Assembly: GCA_937892345.1 (NCBI GenBank)
Contig: CALAGF010000240.1
Coordinates: 1-22,235 of the forward strand
Source of the DNA: an uncultured Rhodocyclaceae bacterium
GTDB lineage: Bacteria; Pseudomonadota; Gammaproteobacteria; Burkholderiales; Rhodocyclaceae
Length of the DNA: 22,235 nucleotides
Reading direction: 5' to 3'
Positions 14,161-21,894 of this stretch are shown here, piece after piece. Both the position numbers and the translations under genes were made by a program. The notes under the pieces are model-generated. The model saw nothing but the letters and a program-made list of their open reading frames with translations, was not told the origin of the DNA and did not search any database. Position 1 is the first letter of the stretch, and each line of letters opens with the position of its first letter.

Positions 14161-15201
14161 TTGCTGGAAGAACAACGCTTTGCCGAAATCCTGATCGATT
14201 GGCAGGCCCATGCCGGGCGGCACGACCTGCCCTGGCAGCAGGGGCGAACGCCTTATCGGGTATGGCTGTCTGAAATCATGTTGCAGCAGACACAGGTTGC
14301 GACGGTGATCCCCTACTTCGAGCGCTTTCTGGGGCGATTTCCCGATGTTGCGCAACTGGCCGCGGCATCGACTGATGAAGTTGTCGCCCATTGGGCGGGG
14401 CTGGGCTATTACGCCCGCGCCCGAAATTTGCACCGCTGTGCGCAGCAGATTGTTGCGGTCCACGGCGGAAATTTCCCGAAAACGGCCGCCGAACTGGTCG
14501 CATTGCCGGGGATAGGCCGCTCAACTGCAGCCGCGATTGCAGCGTTTTGCTTTGGTGAAAAAAGTGCAATTCTGGATGGCAACGTCAAACGGGTGCTATG
14601 CCGGGTATTCGGGATCAGTGGTTTTCCGGGTACAGCGACGGTTGACCGCAAGCTTTGGGCGCTGGCCGAGGCGCTCTTGCCGGACGAGGGCATTGGCGCC
14701 TACACGCAAGGATTGATGGATCTTGGCGCCACGATCTGTACGCGTGGCAAACCGCATTGTGCGGCCTGCCCGTTTGCCACCAGCTGTGTTGCCCGACGCG
14801 AAGGTCGCCAGCATGAGTTGCCCGAGGCCAGGCCGCGGCGCAGCATTCCTGAGCGCAGCGCCGGCTTTGTGCTGATTCTCAACGATCGGAATTGCCTGCT
14901 ATTGCTGCGTCGACCGGCGCAGGGCATCTGGGGTGGCCTGCTGGTGCCACCGGAAGGCGAAACGGATCAGGTGCTAACGCAATTGGGCCTCAAGGCCGAC
15001 ACCTGCCTGTCTTTGCCGCCGCTACGCCATGCCTTTACACACTTTCGGCTGAATCTGCTGCCCGTGCTGTGCCGGGTCTCGGCGCAGCCAGCCGTTGGTG
15101 AAACCGGCGCAGTCTGGCTTCCCTTGGCAGAAGCAGCCGAGGCCGGCGTCCCGACCCCCATTCGCAAACTGATCAGGCTGGTTGCCAGCGCGTCGGGCTA
15201 A
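14161..15201 (+). CDS. mutY: Adenine DNA glycosylase MutY
   Basis: A 346-residue A/G-specific adenine glycosylase that removes adenine mispaired with 8-oxoguanine. The HhH-GPD domain shows SEIMLQQTQV (catalytic Glu38), the helix-hairpin-helix LPGIGRSTAAAIAAF, and LDGNVKRVLCR with catalytic Asp139. The Fe-S cluster cysteines 193, 200, 203 and 209 have the canonical C-x6-C-x2-C-x5-C spacing. A NUDIX-like C-terminal domain (from about residue 230) recognises 8-oxoG. The start is a TTG at 14161: a stop lies two codons upstream in frame, and the next ATG would remove the catalytic Glu. Its 3' end overlaps the convergent HD-GYP gene by 29 bases. Confidence 0.95.
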   Translation: MLEEQRFAEILIDWQAHAGRHDLPWQQGRTPYRVWLSEIMLQQTQVATVIPYFERFLGRFPDVAQLAAASTDEVVAHWAGLGYYARARNLHRCAQQIVAVHGGNFPKTAAELVALPGIGRSTAAAIAAFCFGEKSAILDGNVKRVLCRVFGISGFPGTATVDRKLWALAEALLPDEGIGAYTQGLMDLGATICTRGKPHCAACPFATSCVARREGRQHELPEARPRRSIPERSAGFVLILNDRNCLLLLRRPAQGIWGGLLVPPEGETDQVLTQLGLKADTCLSLPPLRHAFTHFRLNLLPVLCRVSAQPAVGETGAVWLPLAEAAEAGVPTPIRKLIRLVASASG

Positions 15202-16384
15202 GCTGCCAGTGACCAAACTCTTCCGCCCGGACAATCTGGCCGTAATGATTGCCCACCGTGCGCGCCAGATCGACCCGCACCGGCGACACATACTGTTGTC
15301 TTCCACCGTGATAGATCACATTGACCACCGGGCTGAGCAGATTATCCGCATGCAGTGATTCGACCACGGCCAGATGGCCGCTTTCCAGCATGACCAGGGT
15401 CCCCACCGGGTAGATACCCAGGGTTTTGACCAGCCCGGAAACCAGTCCGGGGTCGTATTGCTGGCCGCCTTGCTCATAGAGTTGGCGCAGGGCTTCAGTG
15501 GGTGACATCGCCGCACGATACGGGCGGTCCGAGGTCATTGCATCATAGGTATCGACAATGGCAGCGAGTCGTCCGGCCAGCGAGATTTCATCGCCCGCCA
15601 TACGGTAGGGATAGCCACTCCCGTTGTAGCGCTCATGGTGCTCCAGCACCACGGCCACCGTGGTTTCGGGCAGGCTGGAGGTCGCCTCCAGGACGGCAAG
15701 CCCTTCTTCCACATGGCCTTGCACGATATTGAATTCATGCCTTGATAGCTGGCCGCGCTTGTCGATCAGACGCGTATCGATGGCGGCATGACCGATGTCC
15801 TTGAGCATGGTGCCCAGAGCCATTTTCTCCAGCTCCGGCGTGGCAACCCCCTGTTGACGCCCAAGGGCGATGATCAAGGCAGCGGTCGCCACCGCATGCT
15901 CAGTGGCGTAGGCATTCATCCTTTTCAGACGAGCCAGCGGCACCAACGCATCGGGGTTGCGGCAAACCGATTCCATCATTTTGCTGACAATCGGTTCCAG
16001 GCGGGCCGCCTCGACCTGCCGGCCAGTCCGGGCGGCCAGCGTAAGCTCATCCAGCATGTTGGCGCCATCAACCAACAAACGCCCTGCCCGGCGCCGTTCC
16101 TCACCCAGGGAAACGACCGGCGGGGGGCGTTTGCGCGCTTCCGGCAGAGAGGAAAGCTTGCGCTCAAGCGCATTGATTCCGGAGAGCGGGGGTGGCGGCA
16201 GGTCAATACCCTTCGCGGTATCGATACTGACTTCCGAAATACCGGCGTTGATCAGCTTGCGGACATGATCCAGGCTTTCCACCTTGAATCGGCGGCGCCA
16301 CACCATGTGATCCAGCCACGACTTGTGCAAATCCACGACATACATGCCGGGCAACAGCTCATCGACGGAAATTTTCCGGATCAC
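15173..16384 (-). CDS. HD-GYP domain protein with degenerate HD dyad
   Basis: A 403-residue protein with an N-terminal DUF3391-like region (IRKISVDELLPGMYVVDLHKSWL), a Pro/Arg-rich linker (about 60-100) and an HD-GYP domain (about 145-330). The GYP part is intact: LEHHERYNGSGYP (His249, His250) and IVDTYDAMTSDRPYR (Asp278). The expected HDIGK is replaced by KDIGH (Lys195-Asp196). The first metal-binding histidine of the HD pair is thus lost, so c-di-GMP phosphodiesterase activity is doubtful. It may be a c-di-GMP receptor or partner-binding protein. It begins at GTG, overlapping the stop of the secreted helical protein (GTGA). A small beta-rich C-terminal region follows the HD-GYP domain. Confidence 0.9.
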   Translation of the reverse strand: MIRKISVDELLPGMYVVDLHKSWLDHMVWRRRFKVESLDHVRKLINAGISEVSIDTAKGIDLPPPPLSGINALERKLSSLPEARKRPPPVVSLGEERRRAGRLLVDGANMLDELTLAARTGRQVEAARLEPIVSKMMESVCRNPDALVPLARLKRMNAYATEHAVATAALIIALGRQQGVATPELEKMALGTMLKDIGHAAIDTRLIDKRGQLSRHEFNIVQGHVEEGLAVLEATSSLPETTVAVVLEHHERYNGSGYPYRMAGDEISLAGRLAAIVDTYDAMTSDRPYRAAMSPTEALRQLYEQGGQQYDPGLVSGLVKTLGIYPVGTLVMLESGHLAVVESLHADNLLSPVVNVIYHGGRQQYVSPVRVDLARTVGNHYGQIVRAEEFGHWQLSPTRWQPA

Positions 16385-16977
16385 CGGGAATTCGTGCCGC
16401 CGGCTTCGGCCGCTTTTTTCTGCTCCGCCACTTTTGCCGCATGGTCGGACAACTTGCGGGCCAGGCGCGCCTCTTCCTGCTGCTTGCGCTGCGCACCGTC
16501 TGCAGCACGCCTGGCCTTGTCATCCAGCTGTTCCTGGCGGCGAATTTCATCCTGCGCCTGTCCGGCTTCAATGGCCGTCGCTCGTGTCGCCCGATCTGCC
16601 TCCCGGGCTGCTTGCGACGCCCCAAGACGCCGCTCACGGTCCAGTTGCTGCTCTTTCCGGATTTCCCTGGACAGCGCCAGCCCGGTATTCTCGCTACTGC
16701 GTCCGGCCCGCACATTTTCCAACATGCTGCGGCGGGCATCTTCAATGCAAGCCGTCACGAAAAACCGGGTTTCGCAGACTGCGCGCTGGCTGGCGAATTG
16801 CACCTCGGCCTCCTCGCGCCTGGCCTTGCCCTGCGCCTGGAGTTTTTCGGCACGCTCCATGCGTTCCTGCCAGTCGATCAACTGTTCTTGCGTCGGCCCA
16901 CTTTCTGCAAGCACCCCTTGTCCGGAAAAAAGGCCGGAAAGCAGGAAGGCAGATAGCAGCATGAAGTGGCGTCGCAT
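16381..16977 (-). CDS. Secreted charged helical protein of unknown function
   Basis: A 198-residue protein I cannot assign to a named family. Residues 1-24 (RRHFMLLSAFLLSGLFSGQG, then VLA) form a clear Sec signal peptide with cleavage likely after VLA. The mature part is almost wholly helical and very rich in Arg, Glu, Lys, Gln and Ala, probably a long coiled coil. Two cysteines in AVCETRFFVTACIEDAR (C-x8-C) could form a periplasmic disulfide. The reading frame is open farther upstream, with ATGs at 17004 and 17244, but the signal peptide places the start at 16977 (16962 also possible). It overlaps the HD-GYP gene by GTGA, so the two form an operon. Confidence 0.75.
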   Translation of the reverse strand: MRRHFMLLSAFLLSGLFSGQGVLAESGPTQEQLIDWQERMERAEKLQAQGKARREEAEVQFASQRAVCETRFFVTACIEDARRSMLENVRAGRSSENTGLALSREIRKEQQLDRERRLGASQAAREADRATRATAIEAGQAQDEIRRQEQLDDKARRAADGAQRKQQEEARLARKLSDHAAKVAEQKKAAEAGGTNSR

Positions 16978-16992
16978 AAGCGCTGGAGGCGT

Positions 16993-17039
16993 CCTGAAAA
17001 ACATGAATTTCAGGAATTCTAGCAGCCCGCCGCTATAAT
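16993..17039. promoter_or_regulatory. Divergent promoter region with 7-bp inverted repeat
   Basis: On the plus strand a perfect TATAAT (17034-17039) lies 10 bases before the ABC-F start codon. On the minus strand an extended -10, TGCTAGAAT (17016-17024), faces the secreted-protein/HD-GYP operon. A perfect inverted repeat CCTGAAA/TTTCAGG (16993-16999 and 17008-17014, 8-base loop) lies in the minus-strand leader. No good -35 was found for either direction. Confidence 0.55.
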
Positions 17040-17049
17040 TCCGCCCCTC

Positions 17050-18957
17050 ATGATCGCCCTGCGCCAACTCACTTTCGCCCGTGCCGGCCGCCCGCTGGTT
17101 ATCGATGCCAGCCTTCAGATCCATCCCGGCTGGAAGGTCGGTGTCGTGGGCGCCAACGGCTGCGGAAAATCCAGCCTTTTCGCCCTGATTGCCGGCGAAC
17201 TGCATGCCGAGGCCGGGGACATCAGCATCCCGGCTTCGTGGCACATCGCCCGCGTGTCGCAGGACACGCCTGCGTTGCCGGATCCAGCACTCGATTTTGT
17301 GCTGGATGGCGATGTGGAATTACGCAGCATCGAACGCGAACTGATCGCAGCAGAGGTCAATGGCGACGGCGAGGCCATCGGCCAGTTGCATGCGCGTTAT
17401 GGCGACATCGGCGGCTATGCGGCCAAGGCTCGCGCGGCTGAAGTACTGCACGGACTGGGCTTTACCGACGCCGATTTCAAGCGCCCGGTGGCCGATTTTT
17501 CCGGGGGTTGGCGGGTCCGCCTCAATCTCGCCCGCGCCTTGTCCTGCCGCGCCGACCTCCTGCTGCTCGACGAACCAACCAATCACCTCGACCTGGACGC
17601 CGTACTCTGGCTCGAACAGTGGCTCAAGAGCACGCCGGCAACCCTGCTGCTGATCTCCCATGACCGCGATTTTCTTGATGCCGTTGTCGGGCAGATCATC
17701 GCCATCGACCAGCAGCGACTGAACATGACCAGCGGCGGCTACTCGGACTACGAACGGGCCAAAGCCGCCCGGCTGGCCACCCAGCAATCCGCCTACGAAG
17801 CCCAGCAGCGGGAGATTGCCCATCTGTCGCGCTTCGTCGAGCGTTTCAAGGCCAAGGCCACCAAGGCCCGGCAGGCACAAAGCCGGGTCAAGATGCTGGA
17901 ACGCATGGAAATCGTCGCGGCAGCTCATGTGGACTCCCCTTTCCACTTCAGTTTCCGGCAGCCAGAAAACCTGCCCGATCCCTTGCTGGTGATCGAAAAA
18001 AACGCTGCCGGCTATGTCGACCGCAAGATTCTCGAGAGCATCACGCTGACCTTGCGTCCCGGCTGTCGCATTGGCCTGCTGGGCCGGAACGGCGCCGGCA
18101 AATCGACACTGATCAAGCTGCTGGCCAATGCCATCCCTGCATCAGGCGGCGAACGCAAGGAAGCCAAAGCCTTGAAAATTGGCTACTTCGCGCAGCATCA
18201 ACTGGAACAACTGCGCCTTGACGAATCGCCCTTGCAACACATGCAGCGCCTCGAACCGCTGACGCCGGAACAGGAATTGCGCGATTATCTTGGCGGATTC
18301 GACTTCCGTGGGGATATGGCAACACGCGCAGTCGAACCTTTCTCCGGTGGTGAAAAATCTCGGCTGGCGCTGGCCTTGCTGATTCGCACCCGTCCCAACC
18401 TGCTGCTGCTCGACGAGCCCACCAACCATCTCGATCTCGAAATGCGCGAAGCACTGACCTTTGCCATGCAGGACTTCGAGGGTGGCATGGTCATCGTGTC
18501 GCACGACCGCCACCTGCTGCGCACCTGTGCCGATGAGTTGCTGCTGGTCGCCGACGGCAAGGCCACGCCTTTCGATGGCGACCTCGACGACTACGCCGCC
18601 TGGCTGGCCGCCCGGAGGACTGCTGAAAAAGCCCCCGAGCCCGATGCGCTGGCCGAAAAAACCGAGCGCCTGCAGCAACGCGCCGAGGCCAAAGCCAACC
18701 GTCAGGTTCGTCTTGCCGAACGGCGCAAGCTCAGCAAGGAAATTGAAAAACTGGACAAGCAATTGGCCAGGCTCCATGCCGACAAAAGCGCACTCGATGC
18801 ACAATTTGCCGATCCCGACTTCTATGCCACGGTCGACCGCGTAAAAAGCGAAGAAATGCACCGCCAAGCATCAACACTTGGCGAGCAGATCGACGAAATT
18901 GAATTGCAATGGCTGGAACTGCAGGAGGCCCTGGAGGCCTTGCCTGAAGCAATCTGA
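17050..18957 (+). CDS. ABC-F family ATPase (YheS-like)
   Basis: A 635-residue soluble protein with two ABC ATPase domains and no membrane segment, as in ABC-F ribosome-associated factors. Domain 1 has Walker A GANGCGKS (residues 34-41), signature FSGGWRVRLNLARAL and Walker B LLLLDEPTNHLDLDA. A linker rich in Lys, Arg and Gln (about 230-285) includes the P-site-tRNA-interaction-motif region. Domain 2 has GRNGAGKS (residues 345-352), FSGGEKSRLALALL and LLLLDEPTNHLDLEMR. The charged C-terminal coiled coil (about 540-635) and the length match E. coli YheS (637 aa). It probably acts on the ribosome during translation. No Shine-Dalgarno sequence precedes the ATG, and a TATAAT sits 10 bases upstream, so a leaderless or very short leader transcript is likely. 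Confidence 0.93.
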   Translation: MIALRQLTFARAGRPLVIDASLQIHPGWKVGVVGANGCGKSSLFALIAGELHAEAGDISIPASWHIARVSQDTPALPDPALDFVLDGDVELRSIERELIAAEVNGDGEAIGQLHARYGDIGGYAAKARAAEVLHGLGFTDADFKRPVADFSGGWRVRLNLARALSCRADLLLLDEPTNHLDLDAVLWLEQWLKSTPATLLLISHDRDFLDAVVGQIIAIDQQRLNMTSGGYSDYERAKAARLATQQSAYEAQQREIAHLSRFVERFKAKATKARQAQSRVKMLERMEIVAAAHVDSPFHFSFRQPENLPDPLLVIEKNAAGYVDRKILESITLTLRPGCRIGLLGRNGAGKSTLIKLLANAIPASGGERKEAKALKIGYFAQHQLEQLRLDESPLQHMQRLEPLTPEQELRDYLGGFDFRGDMATRAVEPFSGGEKSRLALALLIRTRPNLLLLDEPTNHLDLEMREALTFAMQDFEGGMVIVSHDRHLLRTCADELLLVADGKATPFDGDLDDYAAWLAARRTAEKAPEPDALAEKTERLQQRAEAKANRQVRLAERRKLSKEIEKLDKQLARLHADKSALDAQFADPDFYATVDRVKSEEMHRQASTLGEQIDEIELQWLELQEALEALPEAI

Positions 18958-18971
18958 TTCCGAATCAGGCC

Positions 18972-19232
18972 TTACTGCTCTTCCATCAGCTTCGCAAGAA
19001 GTTCGTGCGGATCGCACCCAAGTGCTTGGCAAATATCAAGGAATTCGATCACATCTAGCCGCCGCTCGGCACGCTCGAATTTCGACACATAACTTTGCGG
19101 CTTGCGCAGCCGTTTCGCTAAATCGACTTGTGTAACCCCCTGCCGTAAACGCTCTGCAAGCAGCAATTTTCGGAAGTTCGAATAGCGTGACTGATGCATT
19201 GGATTGGGCATTCGCACAAAGTAATAACCCAT
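18972..19232 (-). CDS. XRE family helix-turn-helix regulator
   Basis: An 86-residue protein that is essentially one Cro/C1-type helix-turn-helix domain: FRKLLLAERLRQGVTQVDLA, then KRLRKPQSYVSKFERAERRL and DVIEFLDICQALGCDPHELL. The recognition helix is around QSYVSKFERAER. Starts at 19232, 19211 or 19199 are all possible, with no good ribosome site for any; MHQSRYSNFRKLL from 19199 would cover the whole domain. It lies in a locally AT-richer block, divergent from a receiver-domain gene, and its upstream sequence holds two copies of CCGGTTAT 15 bases apart. It may regulate itself and its neighbour. Confidence 0.82.
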   Translation of the reverse strand: MGYYFVRMPNPMHQSRYSNFRKLLLAERLRQGVTQVDLAKRLRKPQSYVSKFERAERRLDVIEFLDICQALGCDPHELLAKLMEEQ

Positions 19233-19234
19233 TG

Positions 19235-19257
19235 CCGGTTATCCCAATACCGGTTAT
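19235..19257. repeat. Spaced direct repeat CCGGTTAT, candidate operator
   Basis: CCGGTTAT occurs at 19235-19242 and again at 19250-19257, a 15-base period, between the XRE gene and the receiver-domain gene. A related ATAACC in inverted orientation lies at 19224-19229. The position in the shared upstream region suggests an operator, possibly for the XRE protein. Confidence 0.45.
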
Positions 19258-19261
19258 TGTG

Positions 19262-19693
19262 ATGGGATATTTCAAACAGATAGGCATACGAGTGGAAAAT
19301 CCGCAAAATACCGAACAGCGCATACTCGTCGTCGACGACGAAGCAATCAATCGCTGGATACTGAAGGATCTTTTCGGTATGCATGGCATTGTTGTTGATG
19401 AAGCCGCTAACGGCATGGAAGCCGTCTCACTCAGCCACCAAACTCGTTATCACCTCATCCTGATGGATATCCAGATGCCTATCCTGGACGGCATCACTGC
19501 CACCAGTCGAATAAGGGCTTCCGCGCAAAATGGACAGACTCCCATCATTGGCGTCACCGCCTGTGACGTTCCTGAGGTCCATCGTCAAGCCTTGCTGGCA
19601 GGTATGAATCACCTTGAATTGAAACCATTCAATCCAGCCCGCCTGCTCGCCTATCTGGCGGGCTACCAGCACACCAAGGATAGACAAGGCTAA
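19262..19693 (+). CDS. Stand-alone response regulator receiver protein
   Basis: A single receiver (REC) domain with no output domain. The acidic pair is in ILVVDDEAINRW, the phosphoacceptor aspartate in LILMDIQMPILDG, the switch Thr in GVTACD and the conserved Lys in LELKPF, so all key residues are present. The start is uncertain: ATG at 19262 (143 aa) is used here. GTG at 19292 (133 aa) has a weak ribosome-like sequence, and a GTG at 19187 would overlap the divergent regulator. The REC domain begins only about 10 residues after the GTG. The sequence style (VVDDEAINR, MDIQMPxLDG) is that of receivers detached from hybrid histidine kinases. No kinase is in the window. It probably passes phosphate or binds a partner. 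Confidence 0.85.
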   Translation: MGYFKQIGIRVENPQNTEQRILVVDDEAINRWILKDLFGMHGIVVDEAANGMEAVSLSHQTRYHLILMDIQMPILDGITATSRIRASAQNGQTPIIGVTACDVPEVHRQALLAGMNHLELKPFNPARLLAYLAGYQHTKDRQG

Positions 19694-19719
19694 ACGACCG
19701 ATTTTTTCCCTCCATCGGG

Positions 19720-19749
19720 TAAAATCGCGGTTTTCCCGTATTCGCCGGA
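19720..19749 (+). promoter_or_regulatory. Candidate -10 and ribosome site for thrH
   Basis: TAAAAT (19720-19725) lies upstream of a CCGGAG ribosome site (about 19745-19750) and the GTG start at 19758. No convincing -35 is visible. A T-run at 19702-19707 follows the receiver gene, but without a clear stem. Confidence 0.35.
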
Positions 19750-19757
19750 GTTCAACC

Positions 19758-20369
19758 GTGAAAATCGTCTGTCTCGACCTCGAAGGGGTCCTTGTTCCTG
19801 AAATCTGGATCGAATTTGCCGAGCGTACCGGCATTCCCGAACTCAAGCGCACGACCCGCGACGAGCCGGACTACGACAAGCTGATGAGCTACCGCCTGAA
19901 CATCCTGCGCGAGCACAAGCTCGGTCTGCCGGATATCCAGAAGGTGATTGGCGAAATGGGACCGATGCAGGGTGCGCGGGCGTTTCTCGATCAACTGCGT
20001 GAGGATTATCAGGTCATCATCCTCTCCGATACGTTCTACGAATTTGCTCATCCACTGATGCGCCAACTGGGCTGGCCAACGCTGTTCTGCCACTCACTGG
20101 AAGCTGATGCAAGCGGGATGCTGGTGAATTACCACCTGCGCATGCCGAACCAGAAGAAGGAAGCGGTTCAGCGCTTCAAGGAACTGAATTTCACCATCGT
20201 GGCAGCCGGCGACTCCTACAACGATACCGCCATGCTGGGCGAAGCCCACGGCGGCATCCTGTTTCACCCGCCGGAAAACGTCATCCGCGAATTCCCGCAA
20301 TTCCCGGTCACGATGAACTACGACGAGTTGCGTGTGGAAATCGACAAGGCGTTCGCAAAAGCCGCCTGA
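19758..20369 (+). CDS. thrH: Phosphoserine phosphatase / homoserine phosphotransferase ThrH
   Basis: A 203-residue HAD-superfamily enzyme closely matching ThrH of Pseudomonas aeruginosa in length and in long stretches. HAD motif I is CLDLEGVLVPEIW (nucleophile Asp7), motif II is IILSDTFYEF, and motif IV is AAGDSYNDTAML. The family-specific tail ILFHPPENVIREFPQFPV is present. ThrH dephosphorylates phosphoserine and can pass the phosphate to homoserine, linking serine and threonine synthesis. The start is GTG with GGAG 7-8 bases upstream. It is the first of three closely spaced genes ending at a strong terminator. Confidence 0.95.
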   Translation: MKIVCLDLEGVLVPEIWIEFAERTGIPELKRTTRDEPDYDKLMSYRLNILREHKLGLPDIQKVIGEMGPMQGARAFLDQLREDYQVIILSDTFYEFAHPLMRQLGWPTLFCHSLEADASGMLVNYHLRMPNQKKEAVQRFKELNFTIVAAGDSYNDTAMLGEAHGGILFHPPENVIREFPQFPVTMNYDELRVEIDKAFAKAA

Positions 20370-20383
20370 CACGGATACCTGCC

Positions 20384-21247
20384 ATGCATCGCGACCGTTT
20401 CTATACCCTGTCTGCCTCCTGTCCCGATCAGGTAGGCATCATCGCCCGGGTTTCCGGCTTCATCGCACAGCATGGAGGCTGGATTCTCGAATCGAGCTTT
20501 CACGCCGATGATGTGACCGGTCGCTATTTCATGCGCATCGAAATCAAGGCCGATTCACTGCCTTTCCTGCTCGCCGAGTTTCGCGAGCGCTTCAGGCAGG
20601 AAATCGCAGAACCGCTATCGATGACCTGGACGATCAACGATAGCGCCGTAAAGAAGCGCGTTGTCGTGCTCGTGTCCAAGCAGGAGCATTGCCTTTACGA
20701 TCTGCTGGCACGCTGGCAGTCGAAAGAACTGGATATCGAGATTCCCTGCGTCATTTCCAATCACGACACCTTCAAGGGCTTCGTCGAATGGCATGGCATC
20801 CCTTTTATCCAGGTTCCTGTGAACCGGGACAACAAGGCGGCCGCCTATGCCGAAATCCAGCGCATTTTCGACGATGTGCGTGGCGATACGATGGTGCTGG
20901 CCCGCTACATGCAAATCCTGTCGCCGGAACTCTGTGACGCATTGACCGGAAGAATCATCAACATCCACCACAGTTTCCTGCCCAGCTTTGCCGGGGCCAA
21001 ACCTTATCACCAGGCCCATGAACGCGGGGTCAAGCTGATTGGCGCAACCTGCCATTACGTCACCAGCGAACTGGATGCCGGACCGATCATCGAGCAGGAC
21101 GTGATCCGCATTGATCATTCCGACGCGCCCGAAGATATGGTGCGCTACGGCAAGGACATCGAAAAAACGGTGCTCGCCCGCGGTCTGCGCTATCACCTCG
21201 AAGACCGCGTGCTGGTGCATGGCAACAAAACCATCGTTTTCCGCTAA
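20384..21247 (+). CDS. purU: Formyltetrahydrofolate deformylase
   Basis: A 287-residue PurU. An N-terminal ACT domain (about 5-85, FYTLSASCPDQVGIIARVSG) is followed by a formyltransferase-like hydrolase domain. This shows VSKQEHCLYDLLARW, SNHDTFKGFVEWHGIPF, the catalytic segment IINIHHSFLPSFAGAKPYHQ (Asn193, His195) and LDAGPIIEQDV (Asp231). It hydrolyses 10-formyl-THF to formate and THF, balancing one-carbon pools and feeding formate to PurT. It lies 14 bases after thrH, in the same operon; serine made via ThrH is the main one-carbon source, so the pairing makes metabolic sense. All catalytic residues are present. Confidence 0.95.
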   Translation: MHRDRFYTLSASCPDQVGIIARVSGFIAQHGGWILESSFHADDVTGRYFMRIEIKADSLPFLLAEFRERFRQEIAEPLSMTWTINDSAVKKRVVVLVSKQEHCLYDLLARWQSKELDIEIPCVISNHDTFKGFVEWHGIPFIQVPVNRDNKAAAYAEIQRIFDDVRGDTMVLARYMQILSPELCDALTGRIINIHHSFLPSFAGAKPYHQAHERGVKLIGATCHYVTSELDAGPIIEQDVIRIDHSDAPEDMVRYGKDIEKTVLARGLRYHLEDRVLVHGNKTIVFR

Positions 21248-21250
21248 GCC

Positions 21251-21820
21251 ATGCTCATCCAACGTCACGATGCCCTGCTTCTGGTCGTAGATATCCAGGA
21301 AAAACTCGCGCCGGCAATTTTCGAATCTGCACAGGTCGTTCGCAACACCGTGCGCTTGATCGAGGGTGCGCGTCAGCTCGAGGTCCCAGTTTTCATTTCT
21401 GAACAATACGTGCAGGGTCTGGGCCCCAGCGTGCCTGAAATCAGGCAAGCAGCGACCGCAGAATCCGCTGCCGGCCCAAGGGTCGACGGCAGGTTTTTCG
21501 AAAAAATCCATTTTTCCTGTGCGGCTGAACCCGGCGTGGTCGACCTGCTGCGCAGCAGTGGGCGCAAACAAGTCATCCTGACCGGCACCGAAACCCATGT
21601 GTGTGTCCTGCAGAGTGCGCTTGGCCTGCTCGAAGCCGGTTTCCAGGTCTTTCTGGTTGCGGATGCTGCATCCTCCCGCACGCCGGAGAACCGCACTTTG
21701 GCGATTGAGCGCCTGCGCGCTGCGGGTGTCGCCATTGTCAGTACCGAGATGGTGCTCTTCGAATGGCTGCAACGCGCCGGGACCGATGCATTCAGAAAAA
21801 TGCTGCCCCTGATCAAGTAA
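21251..21820 (+). CDS. Isochorismatase-family cysteine hydrolase (YcaC-like)
   Basis: A 189-residue cysteine hydrolase. The triad is visible: Asp14 in LLVVDIQEKL, Lys85 in FEKIHFSC and Cys118 in TETHVCVLQSALGLLEAG. The segment PVFISEQYVQGLGPSVPEI is as in YcaC-type members. The family cleaves various amides and C-N or ether bonds, and the substrate of this subgroup is unknown. It starts 3 bases after the purU stop, with no clear ribosome site, so it is probably translated from the same message. It is the last gene before the strong terminator. Confidence 0.9.
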   Translation: MLIQRHDALLLVVDIQEKLAPAIFESAQVVRNTVRLIEGARQLEVPVFISEQYVQGLGPSVPEIRQAATAESAAGPRVDGRFFEKIHFSCAAEPGVVDLLRSSGRKQVILTGTETHVCVLQSALGLLEAGFQVFLVADAASSRTPENRTLAIERLRAAGVAIVSTEMVLFEWLQRAGTDAFRKMLPLIK

Positions 21821-21837
21821 TCATTGCCCTCGACACA

Positions 21838-21882
21838 GCAAATAAAAAACCCGCCGGCAAGCCGAGCGGGTTTTTTATTTGC
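21838..21882. terminator. Strong bidirectional terminator, 17-bp perfect palindrome
   Basis: The arms 21838-21854 (ending AAAAAACCCGC) and 21866-21882 (beginning GCGGGTTTTTT) are perfectly complementary over 17 bases. The 11-base loop can form a further CGGC/GCCG mini-stem. A GC core flanked by A and T runs on both sides terminates transcription in both directions: from the thrH operon, and from the insertion sequence side. Confidence 0.93.
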
Positions 21883-21894
21883 TCCCGAAAAAGC

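Noticed and set aside
15788..17038. 416-residue plus-strand frame opposite the HD-GYP and secreted-protein genes
   Set aside because: It is antisense to a recognisable HD-GYP domain and a signal-peptide protein. Its translation is Ser/Arg/Cys-rich low-complexity without motifs.
16978..17244. N-terminal extension of the secreted helical protein
   Set aside because: The extension runs antisense into the ABC-F gene and would bury the signal peptide about 90 residues inside the protein.
20615..21772. 385-residue minus-strand frame across purU and the isochorismatase-family gene
   Set aside because: Both plus-strand genes show intact catalytic residues, and this frame is their shadow.
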